A stretch of 38,033 nt of DNA from JBAVQS01 sp049694275. GTDB taxonomy: Bacteria > Chloroflexota > Anaerolineae > UBA4142 > SHND01. Below the pieces are notes generated by a model. The model was not told the DNA's origin. It did no database searches and saw nothing but the letters and a program-made list of their open reading frames with translations. The translations under genes were made by a program, and so were the position numbers. Position 1 is the first letter of the stretch. Each line of letters starts with the position of its first letter. Below, in pieces: positions 1 to 6,750 of the stretch. Location: assembly GCA_049694275.1 (NCBI GenBank), contig JBAVQS010000385.1, positions 1 to 38,033 on the forward strand. The letters run 5' to 3'.

Positions 1-262
1 GGTCGGCGCTTGCCAGGTCGCGCTCGGCAAGCCGCGCCGGCATGCGCAGTTCCCCCGCCATCGCAATCCCACGCGCCTGCAGCCCCTGGAGTGAATGGAC
101 CGACATCGGGCCGACGTTATGGACGCCGAATTCGGTGGCGACCCCGCGCGAGGTCGCCTGCCAGGCGAGGCCGCGCGGCGCGGCGAGGGCGTTGAACAGG
201 TGCTCGGCAAAGCGACTGCGATAATAGTTGCCCGTACAGAGAAAGAGGAGCTGCCGTACCAT
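1..262 (-). CDS. Low-molecular-weight protein tyrosine phosphatase (partial, 3' end beyond window)
   Basis: Reading the minus strand from ATG at 262 gives an open frame of 87 codons running off the left edge. The start MVRQLLFLCTGNYYRSRFAE carries the C-X5-R phosphate-binding loop (CTGNYYR, Cys9 to Arg15) right after a hydrophobic first strand, the hallmark of the LMW-PTP/ArsC fold. In that family the Cys is the nucleophile attacking phosphotyrosine or, in ArsC, arsenate. The general-acid Asp lies near the C-terminus and is not in this window, so phosphatase versus arsenate reductase cannot be decided, although the Asn-Tyr-Tyr-Arg loop fits a phosphatase better than the usual CxxNSCRS of ArsC. 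The gene is divergent from the glycosidase-like gene. Its -10 box sits six bases before the ATG, which suggests a leaderless message. Confidence 0.78.
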   Translation of the reverse strand, partial: MVRQLLFLCTGNYYRSRFAEHLFNALAAPRGLAWQATSRGVATEFGVHNVGPMSVHSLQGLQARGIAMAGELRMPARLAERDLASAD

Positions 263-268
263 GGAGCG

Positions 269-297
269 ATTGTAGCATTACGCTCGCAGCAGTGCAA
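269..297 (-). promoter_or_regulatory. Promoter of the LMW-PTP gene, apparently leaderless
   Basis: Minus strand: TTGCAC (297-292), 17-base spacer, TACAAT (274-269), then six bases before the ATG at 262. Counting seven bases from the -10 box puts transcription start on or next to the A of the ATG. No purine-rich ribosome binding site is present. Confidence 0.5.
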
Positions 298-385
298 ACG
301 CGCAAACACTCTCGCACATTCCGGTACAAGCAGGTGTAAAATAGAGAGCGCCAATCGGTTTCGAGATTCGAAAGGAGCACGAGCC

Positions 386-3115
386 ATGGGCGCACGCAGT
401 TGGTTCCCCAATCCCGTCTCACCCTATCGCTTTGCCGTCAACCTGGCACGCGGCGGCGTGATCGATACCCTCTATGCCAACAGCCCGAACCTGATTCACA
501 ACGGCCCGGGCGACGCCTTCCAGATGGCGATCTTTGACCCAGATATCGTCCTCGACGACGACGGCAGCGGCTATACCCAGAAGGGCATCTATAACCCCAC
601 GCAGGCAGGCGGCGGCGACCCGACCCGCATCATTGCGGCGAGCGCCGCCGGGGATGACATCACGCTGCAACCCGCCCTGTTCGAGCACCACGGGCTCGCC
701 GATCTCATCTGGGAACAGCACATTACCCCCATCCACAGCCCCAACGTCTGGCGCATCGATTTCAAATCTTATCACACCGGCGCGCACGCGCACAATCGGA
801 TGCACGGTAAATACCAGCTCTTTATGGAAGCCGGGTTCACCCGCGTATACCAGCATGAGAACGGAAAGTGGCAGGCGACCGATAATCCCACGGACAATGT
901 CGTGCGCCCCTATTTCTCCGACCAGACCTGCGTGCTCGCCAATCCGCAGACCGGCCTGGCGTTTGGCCTGTACAAGCCGGGACTGAACGAATGGTCCGTC
1001 TGGTCCTGGTGGTACACGACCCAGTTCGGCTCCGGCCCCGAGCTCATCAACTGGAGCGGGGACAATGCGGATTCGTTCGTATTCTTTTTCGGCGCGGTCC
1101 AGGAGTGCCTGCAGATTGGCGCGGCGCTCGTCGCTCAATCGGCCGCTTTTCCCGCCGTCGCCGCCATCAACAAATCGGGGCTCCATGCGCCGAACGTCGC
1201 CTCTCAAAATCTGGATGGCCTGTACGCGACGCCCGCGACCTGCCTGACCGTGTGGCACACCCAGCGCGACCTGGTCCCCGCGCTGCGCGCCCATTATCCC
1301 CACGCGCGCATCCTCGTTCGCGCGTTCACGCCGAACTGGACGCAAGAAGAGCCGGTCGCGTGGGCGCAGTCGATCGCGCAGTGGGCCAACGCGCTGCGCC
1401 CGCAGAATATCGAGGTCACCTTTGCCAACGAGCAGAACATGGCCGCGCAGGGACATCCGCAGGGCGCGGGCGACGGCGGCGGTTATCCCCCGGCCTCGCT
1501 CTATGTCGATATTCGCGACTGGGGGATTAAGGTGCTCCAGACCCTGCGCCCGTTGATTCCCGGCATCCCGATCCATTTCCCTGCGCTTGCGCAGGGGCAC
1601 AGCGATGACCAGAACGACGCAGGCTATGTCGGCTTTGAAATCCTCCGCCCGCTGGTCGAGGCGTGCGATATCCTCGACGCGCACGTGCGCTGGAATGTCG
1701 GGCAGGGGGATGTCGATTCCGTCGCCGCCGGCCGGCGCTATGAAAAACTCAACGCCCTGTTCCCGGACAAGCCCATCTTTATCTCGGAATATGGCGGGAG
1801 CACGCCGGACGAGCCGGGCGCGGCGGAGGAGTATGCCCGCTGGCTGGATCGCATTGCGACCCTCGATTATATCTATGGCGCGACCGCGTTTATCTGGGAT
1901 ACGGACGACGCGAATCATGGCTGGGCGCTCTATGACAAGACGCCGGTCGTCAACCTGCTCCGTGCACGCGGGCCACAACCGGCCACACTCCCCGCGCCCT
2001 CTCCCGCGCCGATGCCGATTCCCGCCACTCTGCCACCGGTTCCGTTGACCTCCGCGCCTGCCGCGCCGCCCGCCATTCCCACGCCGGCCATACCGGCGTC
2101 CCCTGCGCCAAACGCGCCGGTCGCGCCCCCGGCAATCCCTGTGCCCGCGCCGGTATCCGGCTTGACGCAGCCCGCCGATCCGCACCTCGCGGGTTTTCCG
2201 CGTCCGCCCGACGACAATGGCCGGGGCCTCCACTTTATCCTCGATACCCGCGACGATGCGGTGCAGCACTATGCGCCCTATATGAAGCAGATGCAGATCA
2301 AGTGGGCGACGGTGTACGGCGGGGACGAGCTACAGGTGACACGCGTGGCAAAACACCTGCTCGACCAGTGCGGAACCTATTCCGTCCTGCGCGTCGAGGC
2401 GCGCGCCGGAAGATTAAAATTCCCCGATTTCTGGAACAAGCTCGCGGTGCGCGCCGTCGCGATGGGCCTGCCGCCGTACATCCAGCTTTACAACGAGCCC
2501 GAGATCGAGTTCGACAACCCCGACCAGTTCGCCAGTGCGTGGGGCCCGCGTGCCCAGGCGATTGTCGCGGGGGGCGGGTATCCGGGCCTGCAGGTGATGA
2601 CGCTCGATTTCTTCAAGGCGGTCGCCGACCGAATGACACCCGAGGTCAAGGACAAACTGTTCTTTGTCCTGCACAACTATGGCGCCAATCATCCGCCCAG
2701 CTATCCCTACAGCATCGGCAAGACCGCCGTGCAGGACGATACCTGCACCCTGCGCTTTTTGGCGGTGGCCGAGTGGTGCAAGCAGTACCTGGGGTTGATT
2801 CCGCCGATGTTAGGCGGCGAAGGGGGATGGCTGCCGGGGAACCATGACGACTCGACCTTTCCCGCGGTCGATTACGACAGTTGGACCAAGTGGACCGGCG
2901 AAATGTTCGACTGGTTCCGCACCGGCCAGCTCTCGAACGGCGAGTTCCTGCCCGATTACGTATTCAGCATCAATCCGTGGCTGCTCTATGCCTCGAACTG
3001 GCCGAGCGATTCATGGGTGGATGGGAACGACCCGGACAAAAAAGCGCCCCTGGTCGACCGGCTGACCCAGGACACGCCCTACGTGCGGCGTTTTTACGGG
3101 ACGAGCGGGAGCTGA
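386..3115 (+). CDS. Two-domain glycoside hydrolase-like protein with Pro/Ala-rich linker
   Basis: 909 residues from ATG 386, chosen because AAAGGAG lies at 371-377; the frame stays open upstream but that part overlaps the divergent promoter. Order seen: a beta-rich region (about 1-255), a first barrel-like domain (about 260-530), a Pro/Ala-rich linker (about 530-595), and a second barrel-like domain (about 605-909). Each barrel has two candidate catalytic glutamates at the spacing expected for clan GH-A: E349 in ANEQN and E468 in ISEYGG for the first, E704 in YNEPE and E812 in GGEGGW for the second. The family and substrate are not recognised. No signal peptide or membrane segment is visible at the chosen start, which is odd for a polysaccharide-degrading enzyme. 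It could act on intracellular glycans or be exported by a non-Sec route. Convergent neighbours downstream are unrelated. Confidence 0.72.
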   Translation: MGARSWFPNPVSPYRFAVNLARGGVIDTLYANSPNLIHNGPGDAFQMAIFDPDIVLDDDGSGYTQKGIYNPTQAGGGDPTRIIAASAAGDDITLQPALFEHHGLADLIWEQHITPIHSPNVWRIDFKSYHTGAHAHNRMHGKYQLFMEAGFTRVYQHENGKWQATDNPTDNVVRPYFSDQTCVLANPQTGLAFGLYKPGLNEWSVWSWWYTTQFGSGPELINWSGDNADSFVFFFGAVQECLQIGAALVAQSAAFPAVAAINKSGLHAPNVASQNLDGLYATPATCLTVWHTQRDLVPALRAHYPHARILVRAFTPNWTQEEPVAWAQSIAQWANALRPQNIEVTFANEQNMAAQGHPQGAGDGGGYPPASLYVDIRDWGIKVLQTLRPLIPGIPIHFPALAQGHSDDQNDAGYVGFEILRPLVEACDILDAHVRWNVGQGDVDSVAAGRRYEKLNALFPDKPIFISEYGGSTPDEPGAAEEYARWLDRIATLDYIYGATAFIWDTDDANHGWALYDKTPVVNLLRARGPQPATLPAPSPAPMPIPATLPPVPLTSAPAAPPAIPTPAIPASPAPNAPVAPPAIPVPAPVSGLTQPADPHLAGFPRPPDDNGRGLHFILDTRDDAVQHYAPYMKQMQIKWATVYGGDELQVTRVAKHLLDQCGTYSVLRVEARAGRLKFPDFWNKLAVRAVAMGLPPYIQLYNEPEIEFDNPDQFASAWGPRAQAIVAGGGYPGLQVMTLDFFKAVADRMTPEVKDKLFFVLHNYGANHPPSYPYSIGKTAVQDDTCTLRFLAVAEWCKQYLGLIPPMLGGEGGWLPGNHDDSTFPAVDYDSWTKWTGEMFDWFRTGQLSNGEFLPDYVFSINPWLLYASNWPSDSWVDGNDPDKKAPLVDRLTQDTPYVRRFYGTSGS

Positions 3116-3224
3116 TTCGCTCTGCGTCCCATTCTGTTTGTTCGTGCCAAGTTCGACAGTTACATCAAGTCGATCCAGATGGGCGCGCGATGGGCTGGGC
3201 GGGAGGTTGGGCACCGAGCTGTTC

Positions 3225-3455
3225 CTTGGGGTAGCGAGTGGTGGACGCGCTTCTATTCGGCATTTCCTCCTCCGCTTTATCCTCGCTTGGCATAATTATC
3301 TACCGTGGAAACTGGTTCCTTTTCTCGACTTTGCCGCCGAGCGCATCTATCTCCGCAAGGTCGGCGGCGGCTACATCTTTATCCACCGGTTGTTGCAAGA
3401 GTATTTCGGTTCGCTCACGCCACAAGAGATAGATGAATCGACAAAAGCCGGATAA
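3225..3455 (+). pseudogene. C-terminal remnant of a NACHT-like NTPase-associated protein
   Basis: In the frame ending with TAA at 3455 the translation from about 3246 contains RFILAWHNYLPWKLVPFLDF and then AAERIYLRKVGGGYIFIHRL followed by LQEYFGSL. From memory, this pattern (IQHFxLRxxLW, PWNxxRFLDYAAERIxLRKVGGGYIFIHRLLxEYFA) ends many Chloroflexota and cyanobacterial NACHT-domain proteins after their membrane-spanning part. Here no NTPase domain precedes it; the 130 bases upstream are out of phase with anything longer and reach straight back to the glycosidase stop codon. I read it as the surviving tail of a deleted gene. The rest of the gap from 3116 to 3716 holds the 34-bp palindrome at 3554 and nothing else that I can recognise. 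Confidence 0.5.
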
Positions 3456-3553
3456 CAATAGCCCTTTCGTGAATGAATCTCAGGGCGAAGCGGACCTGCC
3501 AATTGGTCCCTGTGTGCCATTTAGAGCGATTTCCGAGCCGATTTATGGGGATT

Positions 3554-3587
3554 AGACCCTTGGGGTTTCCGGAAACCCCAAGGGTCT
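3554..3587. repeat. 34-bp perfect palindrome, copy 1 of a dispersed element
   Basis: The left arm AGACCCTTGGGGTTTCC is followed immediately by its exact complement, giving 17 paired bases with no loop. A second copy of the same length and 27 of 34 identical bases lies inside a coding region at 9448-9481. This copy is intergenic, between the NACHT-like remnant and the 3' end of the DUF262 gene. It has no T-run on either side, so it is not a standard intrinsic terminator. Confidence 0.85.
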
Positions 3588-3716
3588 TGCCGTAAATGGA
3601 ACCGGAACCTGCCATAACGGGGCAGCTGGTCACTTGCGTACCCCACCCGGGCAGTAAGTCTACAAGGCATAGCTCAACTGTACAAGCCGATGTGCAAGGG
3701 GCACAATGTTATTGAT

Positions 3717-5528
3717 CTACGCATCTGGGAAGTTGATGAACTGGAAGAAATTCCCCTGCACCATGTCTTCGTCAGGGCGTTGCCTGGGTTTCTTGTATTT
3801 TGGCAAGACCAGCGAGCGTGGATCTTTTTTGTGCTCTTCTATTTCCTCTCGCATGTTGTTGCAGAATGGATGTGTCGGCTCAAAGTTATCTGGGTGGCTT
3901 TCACCGCCCAGATGCCACTCTTTCTTGTGGTCGTACTGAACCTCGCTCATGTTCAGTATGCCACCGCAGATATGGCAGCGGGCCGAATTCTCGAAGAGCT
4001 TCTTTATGACAACAGCGTTTTTCTGGGTCTTAGTTGCAACTCGACTTTCAGAAACACGTTTCTCGCTTCTCGGAACAGCGAGCTTGGCGAGAATATCACC
4101 TAACTCTTTTTCAAAGGACGGGTCTCCTGTCGCATGAGAATTACTGTTCAGAAGGCGGAGTAGTCGCTCATAAAAATCTGCGGTTCCAAAAGTGGCGCGT
4201 GGGCCTGATCCAATGCGGTCAGGTATGATGCCAGCGATATTATGTCGGAACAGGACCTGCTCAAATCGTTCGCGATGGGCCGAGAAAATGATCTTGCGCG
4301 TCCGTACTTCCTCCTCGCTCCCCTGATTCAGCCAGGAGATAAAGCCATAAAGAGCACTGCGAACGTATCTGCCAATATTCGAATAGAAGTAGAACAGCGG
4401 GACGAGGTTAAGCGTTCTGCTATCATTATCCTCGCCTGTCAATTGGCTCATGGCGTCAACTGCTTTGTACATCAGCGTCATCCCATTCGCAAGGATCGCA
4501 TCTCCACTCGCATTGTTATCTTCCTCTAGGATATCGGTGATATCATCCGGCTGACCGCTTTTACCTTGGAACACGGGGAATAGCTCCATAAGGAGGGCAT
4601 GCTTCTGGAAATAGCCCGGGGCAACCATAAACGGGACCGCTAAACTTTGAATTGTCCCTTCCAAAGAGGGAACAAACAGCTTGCGATGGAGACCAGTAGC
4701 CATTTCATTTAGCGTTTGGAGTTGGGACTTCGAGACAGGGGATGACAGTTCAGGCCAGAAGTGGCCACTGCCTCCGTTAGCCACAGACATGACCGCACGA
4801 GCAAGAGTCGAGTTGCGGTTCTCGATCAAAGTCGTCTCAAACGTATTCAGTTGTTGACCGGTGCGGTTGATTCTCAGGAAAGAAGCTTCGGCGACGTTAT
4901 AGTCACCAAATTCCCATTGTACGTGAAACCCTTTTGCCCCACTACGGATGTCCCGGTAGAAACTGCCCTTCGTTCTTTCATCTTCGCGCAGCGAACTAAC
5001 GTCCCCATCATCCTGCGCTTTTAGATATTTCTGATAGGCTTCTTTGTACGAGGCATAGTCACCAATTTGTCGCTTGACGAGTTCTCGAACCGTAATAGCT
5101 GCTCGCTCGATTTCTCCTGCACGCTTATTCCGTTCGTAATAGCCAGCCGGTGCCCTGTCACCCCAATCATCTAGCATCCATGCGAGTAGGACTGATATGC
5201 GGTGTGCGCCGTCCAATACATAGACCAAGTCGGTTTCGTCGTTGCGCCACATGATCAAGCCAGGGATCACCCAGCGGCGCACGACCGATTCAAGAAGATC
5301 CACACACTTTTCCGGGGTCCAAGCCGATGTCTCCCGTTGGAAATCCGGTTTCCGCAACCATGGTACAATTCCATCATGATCCTCCAAGTCCTTGTAACGT
5401 AGAGGGTTGGGTGGATCATCCTTGCTGCGGTTGAAAGCGGGGACGCCGTCATCTTTACCGACGTAACGTAGACTCTGTTTCTTAATGATGTGATCAAGAT
5501 GGACGCGAAGTTCGTTCTTGGCAGCCAT
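3717..5528 (-). CDS. DUF262-HNH nuclease-like protein (GmrSD/SspE/BrxU-related architecture)
   Basis: 603 residues; ATG at 5528 is preceded by AGAGGAAA. The N-terminal DUF262 (ParB/Srx-like NTP-binding) domain shows QR at 64-65 within PDFQRETSAW, then VIPGLIMW, DGAHR at 106-110 where the family usually has DGQQR, and FLRINRTGQQLN. The C-terminal HNH zinc-finger nuclease motif has CHIC at 518-521, D533-H534, GG, N548, H553 and C556-N557. In the characterised DUF262 proteins (GmrS, SspE, BrxU) NTP binding or hydrolysis controls nicking or cleavage of modified DNA. The gene is divergent from a DNA methyltransferase 108 bases away, so methylation sensing or ordinary restriction are both plausible. 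GC content is clearly lower than the flanks (a sample 60-base line counts 50%), which suggests recent acquisition. The replacement of QQR by AHR could affect nucleotide handling. Confidence 0.82.
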   Translation of the reverse strand: MAAKNELRVHLDHIIKKQSLRYVGKDDGVPAFNRSKDDPPNPLRYKDLEDHDGIVPWLRKPDFQRETSAWTPEKCVDLLESVVRRWVIPGLIMWRNDETDLVYVLDGAHRISVLLAWMLDDWGDRAPAGYYERNKRAGEIERAAITVRELVKRQIGDYASYKEAYQKYLKAQDDGDVSSLREDERTKGSFYRDIRSGAKGFHVQWEFGDYNVAEASFLRINRTGQQLNTFETTLIENRNSTLARAVMSVANGGSGHFWPELSSPVSKSQLQTLNEMATGLHRKLFVPSLEGTIQSLAVPFMVAPGYFQKHALLMELFPVFQGKSGQPDDITDILEEDNNASGDAILANGMTLMYKAVDAMSQLTGEDNDSRTLNLVPLFYFYSNIGRYVRSALYGFISWLNQGSEEEVRTRKIIFSAHRERFEQVLFRHNIAGIIPDRIGSGPRATFGTADFYERLLRLLNSNSHATGDPSFEKELGDILAKLAVPRSEKRVSESRVATKTQKNAVVIKKLFENSARCHICGGILNMSEVQYDHKKEWHLGGESHPDNFEPTHPFCNNMREEIEEHKKDPRSLVLPKYKKPRQRPDEDMVQGNFFQFINFPDA

Positions 5529-5558
5529 GGGTTTCCTCTCTGGAAAGAATCATGATAT

Positions 5559-5587
5559 TTGCTTCTAAATCCATTCTCGCCGATAAT
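5559..5587 (+). promoter_or_regulatory. Promoter of the DNA methyltransferase gene in the divergent control region
   Basis: TTGCTT (5559-5564), 17-base spacer, GATAAT (5582-5587). Read on the other strand, 5588-5583 is TATTAT, a possible -10 for the DUF262 gene, so the two genes may share overlapping -10 boxes; I see no good -35 for the minus direction. Overlapping divergent promoters would make the two genes compete for RNA polymerase. Confidence 0.45.
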
Positions 5588-5636
5588 ACCATCCAGTCAA
5601 CCAAGCAGTTGGTCGTTAGCTAGTCCAAGTCTAATA

Positions 5637-6593
5637 ATGAAGCGCAACTTAAAGCATCTAATGATTCAAGGACATGTGCTTGATGCCCTCGACACGCTCA
5701 AGCCTAAGAGTATCCAGACCGTGGTGACGTCGCCTCCGTACTGGGGGATGCGTCGCTACAAACGTGGCGTAAAGCAGCAATGGGCAGATGGATTGACAGC
5801 GCCCTTTGGGGCCGAGCCAACTCCAGAGCAGTACGTTTGGCGTACTGTTAAAGTGCTAAAGAAACTGCATCGCGTCTTGAAAGACAACGGCGTTGTCTGG
5901 TGGAATCTTGGTGATACATACTTCACGCGGGCAATCATTCGCGAGAGTTCCTCGCAACGACTCGATGCCTTTGAGGGACGCAGAAAAGACACCTGGGCTA
6001 CAGCCCGATTCAAGCGGACGTCGAGTGGGCATGAATATTTGAAGGACAAAGACCTCACACTGATTCCCTTCCTAGTTGCTATCGAAGCACAGAAACTTGG
6101 ATTTTGGGTCCGCAGCATCATAATCTGGGAAAAGGAGAACATCGTGCCAGAGCCACGTCTAGACCGCCCAGTCGTGTCGCACGAATACGTGTTGATGCTA
6201 ACCAAATCAAAAGCGTACCGCTGGCATTCGCATGTTGCCATGGAGAAAGGGACCTCTGATGAGAACATTGATCGCCAACTACGATCGGTCTGGACAATGA
6301 GTACATCGAATGGTCGGAACGATCACCCGGCTATGTTCCCGGAAGAGCTGGCTACTAAATGCATTCTTCTAACTACAAATAAGGGCGACACCGTTCTTGA
6401 TCCGTTTTTTGGGAGCGGCACGACGGGCAGCGTCGCGGATCGAGTTGGTCGCCGCTTTATCGGCATCGACGTAGTTAAATCGTATCTGCGTACCGCACAG
6501 GAATCGCTGAGTGAGCAGCACAAACAAATTGCCATAGAGTGGCGAGATTGCAAATCAAAGCCACGAAAAAAGAAAAAGCGCACCAGTGCTTGA
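5637..6593 (+). CDS. Site-specific DNA methyltransferase (N4-cytosine/N6-adenine class, PF01555 type)
   Basis: 318 residues from ATG 5637 (MKRNLKHLMIQGHVLDAL). Catalytic motif IV, TSPPYWG, comes near the N-terminus and the AdoMet-binding motif I, DPFFGSGTTG, near the C-terminus, which is the order of beta-class amino-methyltransferases. A variable stretch of about 130 residues between them should hold target recognition. SPPYW occurs in both N4-cytosine and N6-adenine enzymes, so the modified base is not decided. A TTG start at 5559 would extend the frame but lies on the predicted -35 box; no strong ribosome binding site precedes 5637. Its place divergent to a DUF262-HNH protein suggests it modifies host DNA so that the nuclease spares it, or marks DNA the nuclease reads. 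The C-terminal tail is Lys/Arg-rich (PRKKKKRTSA). GC is about 47% in a sampled line, against about 70% in the next operon. Confidence 0.9.
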   Translation: MKRNLKHLMIQGHVLDALDTLKPKSIQTVVTSPPYWGMRRYKRGVKQQWADGLTAPFGAEPTPEQYVWRTVKVLKKLHRVLKDNGVVWWNLGDTYFTRAIIRESSSQRLDAFEGRRKDTWATARFKRTSSGHEYLKDKDLTLIPFLVAIEAQKLGFWVRSIIIWEKENIVPEPRLDRPVVSHEYVLMLTKSKAYRWHSHVAMEKGTSDENIDRQLRSVWTMSTSNGRNDHPAMFPEELATKCILLTTNKGDTVLDPFFGSGTTGSVADRVGRRFIGIDVVKSYLRTAQESLSEQHKQIAIEWRDCKSKPRKKKKRTSA

Positions 6594-6602
6594 ACGGTGC
6601 GC
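6566..6602 (-). terminator. Intrinsic terminator of the glycosyltransferase operon
   Basis: Minus strand: arm GCGCACC, 11-base loop, arm GGTGCGC (6602-6578), followed by TTTTTCTTTTTT. It lies about 150 bases after the last gene of the minus-strand glycan operon and overlaps the final codons and stop (6591-6593) of the convergent methyltransferase gene. The Lys-rich tail of that enzyme is encoded by the complement of the terminator T-run. Confidence 0.65.
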
Positions 6603-6654
6603 GTAGGTTTGCGATAATACGCGGGCTCGGGTGATTCAAGCACCTCGGACCGCT

Positions 6655-6690
6655 CCCTCGGACGGTGATACGTCGCGAGGGTGTTTTATT
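6655..6690 (+). terminator. Probable terminator of the methyltransferase gene
   Basis: CCCTCG-GACG, six-base loop, CGTC-G-CGAGGG (6655-6681, one bulged base), then TGTTTTATTT. It lies 62 bases after the methyltransferase stop codon. Confidence 0.55.
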
Positions 6691-6750
6691 TCCTTTGGAG
6701 TTGATTTTAGCACATATCTGTATGGGGGTAAATTCCCACACACCTGCCTT

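Noticed and set aside
95..385. N-terminal extension of the glycosidase-like gene from 95
   Set aside because: It would overlap the LMW-PTP gene and its promoter, and AAAGGAG sits before ATG 386.
419..2269. A 616-codon open frame on the minus strand opposite the glycosidase-like gene
   Set aside because: Arg/Gly-rich, no recognisable domain; a by-product of high GC opposite a gene with clear domains and a ribosome binding site.
6594..6690. tRNA-like segment with GGTGATTCAAGCACC
   Set aside because: No cloverleaf or T-loop; explained by two terminators.
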